This document shows, one piece after another, positions 22,819 through 28,820 of a stretch of DNA of 29,742 nt (positions are counted from its first letter, which is position 1; each line of letters begins with the position of its first letter). A model generated the notes under the pieces. It was not told where the DNA came from. It saw only the letters and a list, made by a program, of their open reading frames with translations, and did no database searches. The translations under genes and the position numbers were made by a program. The stretch spans positions 1-29,742 of the forward strand of contig JBOGVU010000024.1 in the NCBI GenBank assembly GCA_050692915.1. The letters are read 5' to 3'. This DNA is from CALAEC01 sp050692915 (GTDB taxonomy: Bacteria > Actinomycetota > UBA4738 > CALAEC01).

Positions 22819-23397
22819 TCAGGGCGGTGGGCGCAACCCGGCGAGAGTGACCGCAACCAGCCGACGGACCGCGGACTTGGAAGACAGGCTGCTCGCTGCG
22901 CCGAGCGCGTGGAGACAGTAGCTCGAGAGCTCGTCGGGCGATACATCATCCCGGAGGTCGCCGGACTTCGCGCCGTCGGTCACCAAGTCTCGGATCATCC
23001 GGCGGAGCTGCCGCTGCGCTCCGGCGACCTGCTCATCTCGATGCAGGAACGCGGCGAGGTCAGTGTCTTGATGGCCGTGGGAGTCGCGGGAGATCAGAGC
23101 GTAGGCCTCCAGCACGGCTTGGAGCCGCTGCCCGGCACCCTCGGCCTGGTCCCGAACGGTGGCGAGATACTCCAGATGGCCGGTGATCTGCCGTTGGTGC
23201 CAGGCAGTCAGGATGGTCTCAACGTCTGAGAAGTACTTGTACAGCGTGGCCCGCCCGATGCCGGTCTCCTCGGCGATCTGCGACATCGTCACCAACCGCA
23301 GCCCGTGCTCGGCGACCAGAGCCGCCGTGGTGTTCAGGATCGCGTCACGCACCTCGCGGCGGTGCGCGTCGATCGTCTTGCTCCAAAGTCTGGGCAC
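22819..23397 (-). CDS. TetR/AcrR-family transcriptional regulator
   Basis: A 192-residue cytoplasmic repressor-type protein. The N-terminal helix-turn-helix is VTMSQIAEETGIGRATLYKYFSD (37-59), with the family's T-L-Y-x-Y/H-F recognition helix end. The preceding helix is RREVRDAILNTTAALVAEHG. The C-terminal ligand domain is all-helical and not typical of a named subgroup. The start was set at GTG 23397, because a -10 box TATACT stands 7 nt upstream and no ribosome site exists. It is divergent from the small membrane-protein genes that follow, and a 13-bp palindrome lies in their promoter. It probably represses those genes and possibly itself; the ligand is unknown. Confidence 0.88.
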   Translation of the reverse strand: MPRLWSKTIDAHRREVRDAILNTTAALVAEHGLRLVTMSQIAEETGIGRATLYKYFSDVETILTAWHQRQITGHLEYLATVRDQAEGAGQRLQAVLEAYALISRDSHGHQDTDLAAFLHRDEQVAGAQRQLRRMIRDLVTDGAKSGDLRDDVSPDELSSYCLHALGAASSLSSKSAVRRLVAVTLAGLRPPP

Positions 23398-23404
23398 GGG
23401 CCTA

Positions 23405-23410
23405 AGTATA
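23405..23410 (-). promoter_or_regulatory. -10 box of the tetR-family gene (leaderless)
   Basis: The minus-strand hexamer TATACT is followed by 7 nt and then GTG 23397. Its likely -35 region overlaps the divergent promoter area, so both genes can be controlled from the same operator. Confidence 0.5.
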
Positions 23411-23438
23411 CATGGCGTCCCTGACAATACACTCTGGG

Positions 23439-23467
23439 TTGACACTAGACAGCGTGTCTCGTAACCT
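23439..23467 (+). promoter_or_regulatory. Promoter for the small membrane-protein genes
   Basis: The -35 box TTGACA (23439-23444, full consensus) is separated by 17 bp from the -10 box TAACCT (23462-23467). It drives the genes at 23499 and 23696. Confidence 0.6.
23447..23459. promoter_or_regulatory. Candidate operator of the TetR-family regulator
   Basis: AGACAGCGTGTCT has 5-bp perfect inverted arms around GCG. It fills the spacer between the -35 and -10 boxes of the plus-strand promoter, where a bound repressor would block RNA polymerase. A further TGACA half-site lies at 23422-23426. Confidence 0.5.
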
Positions 23468-23498
23468 TGCTGATCCGGCTTAGACAGGAGGAGACGCC

Positions 23499-23675
23499 AT
23501 GGCTGACGCAGGCGACACCCGGCAGGGAACCAGGTCACCGGCCGGCATGCCACGCTGGGTGAAGGTGTTCCTGATCATCGCCGTGGTCCTGGCTCTCGGG
23601 TTCGTGGTTACCCGCTTGGCCGGCGTCGAGCACGGCCCCGGACTCCACACTCCACCCGTGCAACACAGCCCCTAA
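23499..23675 (+). CDS. Small single-helix membrane protein (58 residues)
   Basis: ATG 23499 with ACAGGAGGAGACGCC upstream encodes 58 residues. A polar N-terminus (MADAGDTRQGTRSPAGMPRW) is followed by one membrane helix (about 20-42, VKVFLIIAVVLALGFVVTRL) and a short tail EHGPGLHTPPVQHSP with three His. The tail could bind a metal, but this is speculation. It is first in a two- or three-gene unit behind the TetR-controlled promoter. I recognise the type (short protein with a GxxHTPP tail) from other actinobacteria but know no function. Confidence 0.7.
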   Translation: MADAGDTRQGTRSPAGMPRWVKVFLIIAVVLALGFVVTRLAGVEHGPGLHTPPVQHSP

Positions 23676-23695
23676 CACGTGCCTCGGCCGTGATC

Positions 23696-24253
23696 ATGTC
23701 ACCCGGTCTCCGCAAGTGTGCGCTCGCCACGCACATCACGTTCTCGGTCGGTTGGATCGGCGCGGTTGCCGCCTACATAGCTTTCGACGTTAACGCTGCG
23801 ACCAGCCAGGACGCTCAGACGCTGCAGACTGCCTATCTCGCGATGGAAATGATCGCCCGGTACGTGATCGTCCCGTTGGCCTTCGCCTCGCTGCTCACAG
23901 GACTCGTCATATCACTGGGGACTAAGTGGGGGCTGTTCCGGCACTACTGGGTTCTGATCTCTCTCCTCCTGACGGTGCTTGCCACGCTGGTTCTGCTGGC
24001 TGAGACGCGGACGATCGGTTACTTCGCAGATGTGGCATCAGGTCCGACAACGTCCGTTGACGATCTCCGGGCGCTGGGGAGCACCCTGGTCCACTCCGTT
24101 GGGGGCATGGTGGTGTTGCTCGTGATCTTGGTGCTGAATACGTACAAGCCCCAGGGACTGACCGGATACGGGCTACGCAAGGAACGAGAGCGGCGCGCGG
24201 CAGCCAAGCGGCAGACCGAGCGCCGATTTGACAATCCCGGCCCATTGGGATAA
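23696..24253 (+). CDS. Four-helix integral membrane protein of unknown function (DUF2269-like)
   Basis: About 185 residues with four membrane helices: one beginning ALATHITFSVGWIGAVAAYI, one around YVIVPLAFASLLTGLVISL, one around WVLISLLLTVLATLVLLAE and one around HSVGGMVVLLVILVLNTY. A basic cytoplasmic tail (LRKERERRAAAKRQTERR) follows. His residues at or near the membrane face (THITFS, RHYWVL, VHSVGG) are notable and could bind haem or metal. The similarity to DUF2269-type proteins is from memory and not certain. The start ATG 23696 was preferred to GTG 23690; both have weak ribosome sites. It follows the 58-residue gene by 20 bp and precedes LVIVD gene F by 62 bp, so all three may be one operon. 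Confidence 0.65.
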   Translation: MSPGLRKCALATHITFSVGWIGAVAAYIAFDVNAATSQDAQTLQTAYLAMEMIARYVIVPLAFASLLTGLVISLGTKWGLFRHYWVLISLLLTVLATLVLLAETRTIGYFADVASGPTTSVDDLRALGSTLVHSVGGMVVLLVILVLNTYKPQGLTGYGLRKERERRAAAKRQTERRFDNPGPLG

Positions 24254-24315
24254 ATGCGGAGGAACCCGGAGCAACGCCCGCCTGTTTCCGAGCGAGCCTC
24301 GAAGGAGGAACGAGC

Positions 24316-25851
24316 ATGCAACGGATCCGTTTGGCTCTGACGTTGACCCTGCCCCTGGCCCTGCTTGTCCCGGCCTCGTCGGCTCGCGGGGACGAGACCG
24401 TCGGGCCCGGAGGGGGAACCCCCGGGACATCATCCAACTTCGAGCTTGTGGGCCACGAGCCGCTCTTCGAACGTGGCATGAACGCGGCGCTTGCCTTTCA
24501 CGATGGGTTCGTCTACGTGGGCAACCGCACGGACGGATCGAGCCGGTGTGGGCTCGGCGACCCACGACGCGAGGAGCTCGGCCTGGACGCCTGCCCGCAC
24601 ATCCACCCGGGCGTCCTGGTCGTCGACGCCACGGATCCGTCGAGCCCCACGGTGGTGAACGAGATCGGTCCCCCGCTCGCCGGGAACGTCAGCGAGACCA
24701 CCCGGGAGCTCCGGGTGTGGCCCCGCGAGGACCTCCTGATGGTCCTGTCGTTCACGTGCAGCTCGTTCATCCACTCCTGCTTCCCCGGTTCAGTGACGCC
24801 CAGGTTCAGGTTCTTCGACGTCTCGGACCCGGCCAACCCGGACTTCATCTCCGAGTGGATCCCCCGGCAGGAGAACGGCCTCATCCGAACGCCGCACGAG
24901 TTCTACCTGTGGGAGGACCCCGCGGATCCGGAGCGAGCCCTGCTGTGGCTCTCCACGCCGACGACGAACCGGAATCCCGTCAACGCGAACCTGATGATCG
25001 CCGACATAAGTAGCGTCGCCGAAGGGGAACAGCCGACGTTGCTGGCCCAAGGCACCTGGAACGACCAGTTCCCGGTCATGGGGAACGTGGCCCTCCACTC
25101 GATGACCCCGACGGTGAACGGCCGGGTCACCCACCTGGCGTACCTGTCCGGGTTCTTCCTGGTCCTGGACACCAGCGAGGTGGCGGCGTCGAACCCCCCG
25201 CCCGGCCAGGTCATCTCGCTGAACGACGACCTGCTCACACCGGTCGATCGGAGGCCGACGTGGGACAACCCGAACCCGGGCCACTCGGCGGTGCCGTTCC
25301 CGGGCCGGCCGTTCGCCCTGATCACCGACGAGGTGTACGGTACGTTCACCGCCCCGAGCTTCGGCTGCCCCTGGGGCTGGGTCCACACGCTGCAGGTGGC
25401 CCAGCCGAGGAGGCCGCGGATCATGGGCGAGTACCGGATCGCGGAGAACTCGTGCCCGGCCCCGACCCAGGCGGACCAGGAGCGCAGCGCGTACACGGCA
25501 CACAACCCCACGCTGACCCGCAACCTGGCCCTGATCACCTGGCACTCCGGCGGGCTCCAGGCTATCGACATCGAGGACCCAGCACACATGCAGCAGGGCG
25601 GGTGGTTCTCGCCGACGCCCCTGCCGATGGTTGCGAACGAGGACCCGGCGCTCAGCATGGGGACCAACAAGGTCGTCATGTGGAGCTTCCCCATCGTGAA
25701 GGACGGGCTGATCTACGTGATCGACCTGCGGAACGGCCTGTACATCCTGCGCTACACCGGTCCCCGGTCCGGTGAAGTGTCGGGGCTCGACTTCCTGGAG
25801 GGGAACTCCAACCTCGGCGACGCGGTTCGCTTGGCCAAGTCGGCCGGTTAG
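24316..25851 (+). CDS. Secreted LVIVD-type beta-propeller protein (paralog F)
   Basis: A 511-residue exported protein with signal peptide MQRIRLALTLTLPLALLVPA ending SSARG. The repeats are more diverged than in A-E but keep the strand pattern: GVLVVDATDPSSPTVV, FRFFDVSDPANPDF, LMIADISSV, FLVLDTSEVA, GLQAIDIEDPAHM and GLYILRYTGP. Repeat-start residues are Asn56, Glu131, His194 (RTPHEF), His261 (ALHSMT), His323 (PGHSAV), His396 (TAHNPT) and then MWSFPIVKDGLIYV. The last repeat ends in YTG like D and E, so it belongs to that subgroup, but it lacks the PA insertion. ATG 24316 has GAAGGAGG upstream. Its role is unknown. It may be co-transcribed with the TetR-controlled membrane genes. Confidence 0.82.
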   Translation: MQRIRLALTLTLPLALLVPASSARGDETVGPGGGTPGTSSNFELVGHEPLFERGMNAALAFHDGFVYVGNRTDGSSRCGLGDPRREELGLDACPHIHPGVLVVDATDPSSPTVVNEIGPPLAGNVSETTRELRVWPREDLLMVLSFTCSSFIHSCFPGSVTPRFRFFDVSDPANPDFISEWIPRQENGLIRTPHEFYLWEDPADPERALLWLSTPTTNRNPVNANLMIADISSVAEGEQPTLLAQGTWNDQFPVMGNVALHSMTPTVNGRVTHLAYLSGFFLVLDTSEVAASNPPPGQVISLNDDLLTPVDRRPTWDNPNPGHSAVPFPGRPFALITDEVYGTFTAPSFGCPWGWVHTLQVAQPRRPRIMGEYRIAENSCPAPTQADQERSAYTAHNPTLTRNLALITWHSGGLQAIDIEDPAHMQQGGWFSPTPLPMVANEDPALSMGTNKVVMWSFPIVKDGLIYVIDLRNGLYILRYTGPRSGEVSGLDFLEGNSNLGDAVRLAKSAG

Positions 25852-25900
25852 CGAGGAGCTCACCTTCGCCTGACGAGATCTCCGGGCGTGAGATCCGCCG

Positions 25901-25930
25901 TTGCGCTCGTGACGTATCAACGGATAGAGT
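25901..25930 (+). promoter_or_regulatory. Promoter of LVIVD gene G
   Basis: The -35 box TTGCGC (25901-25906) and the -10 box TAGAGT (25925-25930) are separated by 18 bp, the same layout as the atp and B promoters. It gives a leader of about 165 nt before the G start. Confidence 0.5.
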
Positions 25931-25960
25931 CTGGCTCGCTCGACCGATCGGGAGGAAGCC

Positions 25961-26056
25961 GTGCGCAGGCCTTCGACCCGTTCGGGGGCCTTCCCCCGAG
26001 CGTACGTGTGCTCACCAGCCGATAGGCACTCTGCCCGTGATCCTCCAGGCTCGTGA
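25961..26056 (+). other. Possible 31-residue leader peptide ORF upstream of paralog G
   Basis: GTG 25961 has GGGAGG 5 nt upstream. It opens a 31-codon frame beginning MRRPSTRSGAFPRAYVCSPA and ending RDPPGS at TGA 26054-26056, 47 bp before the G start. It lies inside the expected leader RNA. Composition is not decisive, so coding is unproven. Confidence 0.3.
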
Positions 26057-26102
26057 CCGGATCGAGTCGTTCGCTCGAGGAGAGACGAGAGGAGAGAGAT
26101 CC

Positions 26103-27440
26103 GTGAGGAAGATTCGATTTACCACCGTCCTGCTGGCGTCGGCGGCCGTGATCGCGCTGGGCCTGCCCGCCGGAGCAGGGCATACCACCGACCCGAGAAC
26201 GGACAACCTCCATCCGATGGGGCACATCGAGGAGCCGGCCAGCCTCCTCAACCCGGCCGTGGCGAACCCCGACATCCACACTGACATCGCCTTCTGGGGC
26301 AAGCTCGCGTTCCAGGGCAACTGGGATGGATTCAACATCCGGGACATCTCGGCGCCCGGAAACCCCAAGCAGGTGTCCCGCACGTTCTGCAACGGAGACC
26401 AGGGCGACATCGTGGTGTGGGAGGACGTCCTGGTTCGCTCGTGGAACACCAACACTGGCCCAGCAGGGAACACGTGTGATGGTGAGCCTGTGGCGGCGGG
26501 CTTCGAGGGGCTGCACGTGTTCGACATCAGCGACCTGTCCGACCCCGAGCTCGTGGCCAGCGTCGATCTGCCGCAGGGATCGCACACGGCCACGGGGGTG
26601 CCCGACCCGGCGAACGACCGGCTGCTGATCTACAACTCGGCGTCGAGTGGAGCCAACCCTGGGATCGACATCGTGGAGGTTCCCCTGGACGATCCGGCGA
26701 GCGCCAGCTTCGTGCGGTTCGAGCCGGCCGGCCGGAGCTGCCACGACATCGGAGTGATCCTCGGTGACGCGATGCTCGCGGCCTGTGCCGGAGGGGACGG
26801 CTTCACGCTGTGGGACATCTCGGCCGACCTAGAGGATCCGGTGCAGATCCACTCGCAGGTCGTGCCGACCGTCACGATCGGTCACTCCGCCGCCTTCAGC
26901 TTCGACGGCGACACCCTGATCTTCGGCCACGAGCCTGGCGGGGGCGTCGCCGACCAGTGCAAGGAGACCGATCCTGTGCTTAACCGGTCGTTCTTCTTCT
27001 ACGACACCGATGACGCCACCGACGACGGCACCGCCATCGGTACCCTCCAGGGGACATGGACGCTGCCGCGGCCCCAGTCCGACGCTGAGAACTGCAGCCT
27101 GCACAACCTCAACGTCGTGCCGCTCCGGAGCGGCCGTGACGTGCTGGTGCACGGGTCGTACCAGTCGGGAACGAGCGTGGTGGACTTCACCGATCGGGCG
27201 AACGCGACCGAGCTTGCCTGGTCCGACCCGCCACCGATCCCGGTGACCTTTGCAACTCCGTTCTGCCAGCCGCCCGGATGCGAGCTCGGCGGGGTGTGGT
27301 CCTCGTACTGGTACAACAACTTCATCTACGAGACCAACATCACCGAGGGGCTCAACATCTTCCGGTTCAGCGGGAACGAAACGGCTGGAGCAAGGCGCCT
27401 CGGCCACCTGAACCCGCAAACGCAGGAGTTCTCGCTCTAG
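26103..27440 (+). CDS. Secreted LVIVD-repeat beta-propeller protein (paralog G)
   Basis: A 445-residue exported protein. The start is GTG 26103 with GAGGAGAGAGATCC upstream. This puts the signal peptide (MRKIRFTTVLLASAAVIALG, ending PAGAGH) at the N-terminus; a longer frame from ATG 26037 would bury it. Repeats include FNIRDISAPGNPKQ, GLHVFDISDLSDPE, GIDIVEVPLDD, GFTLWDISADLEDP, TSVVDFTDRA and GLNIFRFSGN. Repeat-start residues are Asp61, Asp102, His161 (GSHTAT), His214 (SCHDIG), His261 (IGHSAA), His334 (SLHNLN) and VWSSYWYNNFIYE. It ends HLNPQTQEFSL. The motifs match A one for one although G is on the other strand and 11 kb away. Function is unknown. Confidence 0.86.
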   Translation: MRKIRFTTVLLASAAVIALGLPAGAGHTTDPRTDNLHPMGHIEEPASLLNPAVANPDIHTDIAFWGKLAFQGNWDGFNIRDISAPGNPKQVSRTFCNGDQGDIVVWEDVLVRSWNTNTGPAGNTCDGEPVAAGFEGLHVFDISDLSDPELVASVDLPQGSHTATGVPDPANDRLLIYNSASSGANPGIDIVEVPLDDPASASFVRFEPAGRSCHDIGVILGDAMLAACAGGDGFTLWDISADLEDPVQIHSQVVPTVTIGHSAAFSFDGDTLIFGHEPGGGVADQCKETDPVLNRSFFFYDTDDATDDGTAIGTLQGTWTLPRPQSDAENCSLHNLNVVPLRSGRDVLVHGSYQSGTSVVDFTDRANATELAWSDPPPIPVTFATPFCQPPGCELGGVWSSYWYNNFIYETNITEGLNIFRFSGNETAGARRLGHLNPQTQEFSL

Positions 27441-27459
27441 GCGTCGCGGGAGCCGTGCT

Positions 27460-27488
27460 GTGGGGGGTGGGCGTCGCCCGCCCCCCAC
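27460..27488 (+). terminator. Hairpin terminator after LVIVD gene G
   Basis: A 13-bp stem, 27460-27472 with 27476-27488, one G-U pair and loop GTC. The arms read GTGGGGGGTGGGC and GCCCGCCCCCCAC. It begins 19 bp after the G stop. No T-run follows. Confidence 0.7.
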
Positions 27489-27530
27489 CGCGCTCTTGGT
27501 CGGCTCCAGGTTCCCAGGCCGAACCGCGCG

Positions 27531-27536
27531 TAGAAT
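27531..27536 (+). promoter_or_regulatory. -10 box of the murA leaderless promoter
   Basis: TAGAAT is followed by 6 nt (CGCCGG) and then GTG 27543. No purine-rich ribosome site is present. It marks murA as a transcription unit separate from the LVIVD island. Confidence 0.5.
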
Positions 27537-27542
27537 CGCCGG

Positions 27543-28820
27543 GTGGACCGGCTGCTGATCACGGGGGGCCGCCGCCTGGCCGGGGAGATCCGGGTGGGCG
27601 GGGCCAAGAACTCCGCGCTCAAGGTCATGGCCGCGGCGCTGCTGGCCGAGGGCCGGACGGAGCTCCGCAACGCCCCCGACATCGTCGACTGCCGGACCAT
27701 GACCGACGTCCTGGCTCGCCTCGGCGCGGGGGTGGAGCGGCGCGATGACGCGCTCACGATCGACGCGTCCGGACCCCTGGAGCTCGAGACCCCCTACGAG
27801 CTGGTGCGGCGGATGCGGGCCTCGATCCTGGTCCTGGGGCCGCTGCTGGCCCGGACCGGCCGGGCCCGGGTGGCCATGCCGGGCGGGTGCAACATCGGCC
27901 GGCGGAAGATCGACCTCCACATCCGGGGCCTGGAGCGGATGGGCGCGGAGTTCTCCTACGATCACGGCTACCTGGTGGCCGAGGCGCCCACCCGCCTCCA
28001 GGGCGCGATCCTGTCGCTGGACTTCCCCAGCGTGGGGGCCACCGAGAACTTGCTGATGGCCGCGGTGTCCGCGGCCGGGACCACCGTGATCGAGAACGCC
28101 GCCCGCGAGCCCGAGCTCCAGGACCTGGCCGATTTCCTGGTGGCGATGGGGGCCCGGATCGAGGGCGTGGGCACCCCGACGATCGAGGTGGAGGGCGTCG
28201 AAGAGTTCACGCCCACCGTACACACCGTCATACCGGACCGGATCGAGGCCGGCACGTTCGCCCTGGCCGCCTGCGTTACCCGCGGCGACGTTACCCTGGG
28301 GGGGGCCAGGGCCGATCACCTCGACCTGGTGCTGGCGAAGCTCGACGAGGCCGGCGCCCGGATCTCGGTGGAGGAGTCCGGTGTCCGGGTGACCATGGAC
28401 GAACGCCCCCGTTCCGTCGACCTGGTGACCCTGCCGTACCCGGGGTTCCCCACGGACCTTCAGCCCCCGATCATGGCCCTCCTGGCCGCGGCCGAGGGCA
28501 CCAGCATCATCACCGAGAACGTGTTCGAGTCCAGGTTCATGTTCGTGGACGAGCTGAACCGGATGGGGGCGGACATCCGCACGGAGGGCCACCACGCGGT
28601 GGTCCGGGGCGTGGATCGGTTGTCGTCGGCACCGGTGCGGGCCCTCGACCTCCGGGCCGGGGCGGCGCTGATCCTGGCGGCCCTCGGGGCCGACGGCGTC
28701 ACCGAGATCGCCGACGTCGGGCACGTGGACCGCGGGTACGAGGACATCGACTCGAAGCTCTCCGCCCTCGGGGCCGAGGTCGGCCGGCAGCCCTCGCTCC
28801 AGCCAGCGTTCTCCCCGTGA
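27543..28820 (+). CDS. murA: UDP-N-acetylglucosamine 1-carboxyvinyltransferase (MurA)
   Basis: A 425-residue cytoplasmic enzyme that transfers enolpyruvate from PEP to UDP-GlcNAc, the first committed step of peptidoglycan synthesis. The N-terminal GEIRVGGAKNSALK holds the PEP-binding Lys22-Asn23. The active loop MPGGCNIGRRKIDLHIRGLE contains Cys116, so it is the Cys-type, expected to be sensitive to fosfomycin, not the Asp-type of mycobacteria. Later segments YPGFPTDLQP and NVFESRFMFVDELNRMGADI are also family hallmarks. The start is GTG 27543, and the first residues MDRLLITGG fit the family. The stop overlaps the next gene start as GTGA. Confidence 0.96.
   Translation: MDRLLITGGRRLAGEIRVGGAKNSALKVMAAALLAEGRTELRNAPDIVDCRTMTDVLARLGAGVERRDDALTIDASGPLELETPYELVRRMRASILVLGPLLARTGRARVAMPGGCNIGRRKIDLHIRGLERMGAEFSYDHGYLVAEAPTRLQGAILSLDFPSVGATENLLMAAVSAAGTTVIENAAREPELQDLADFLVAMGARIEGVGTPTIEVEGVEEFTPTVHTVIPDRIEAGTFALAACVTRGDVTLGGARADHLDLVLAKLDEAGARISVEESGVRVTMDERPRSVDLVTLPYPGFPTDLQPPIMALLAAAEGTSIITENVFESRFMFVDELNRMGADIRTEGHHAVVRGVDRLSSAPVRALDLRAGAALILAALGADGVTEIADVGHVDRGYEDIDSKLSALGAEVGRQPSLQPAFSP

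Noticed and set aside
25852..25900. Inverted repeat around CTCACC...GTGAG after gene F as a terminator
   Set aside because: The arms are short and imperfect with a long loop. It is much weaker than the other hairpins here and is not called.
13677..27488. Integrase, transposase, tRNA or attachment-site boundaries of the island
   Set aside because: I looked at both edges and the gaps and saw no recombinase motif, no tRNA and no matching direct repeats. Only terminators and promoters are present.
27543..28820. Naturally fosfomycin-resistant (Asp-type) MurA as in mycobacteria
   Set aside because: The active-loop residue is Cys116 in PGGCNIG, the sensitive type.
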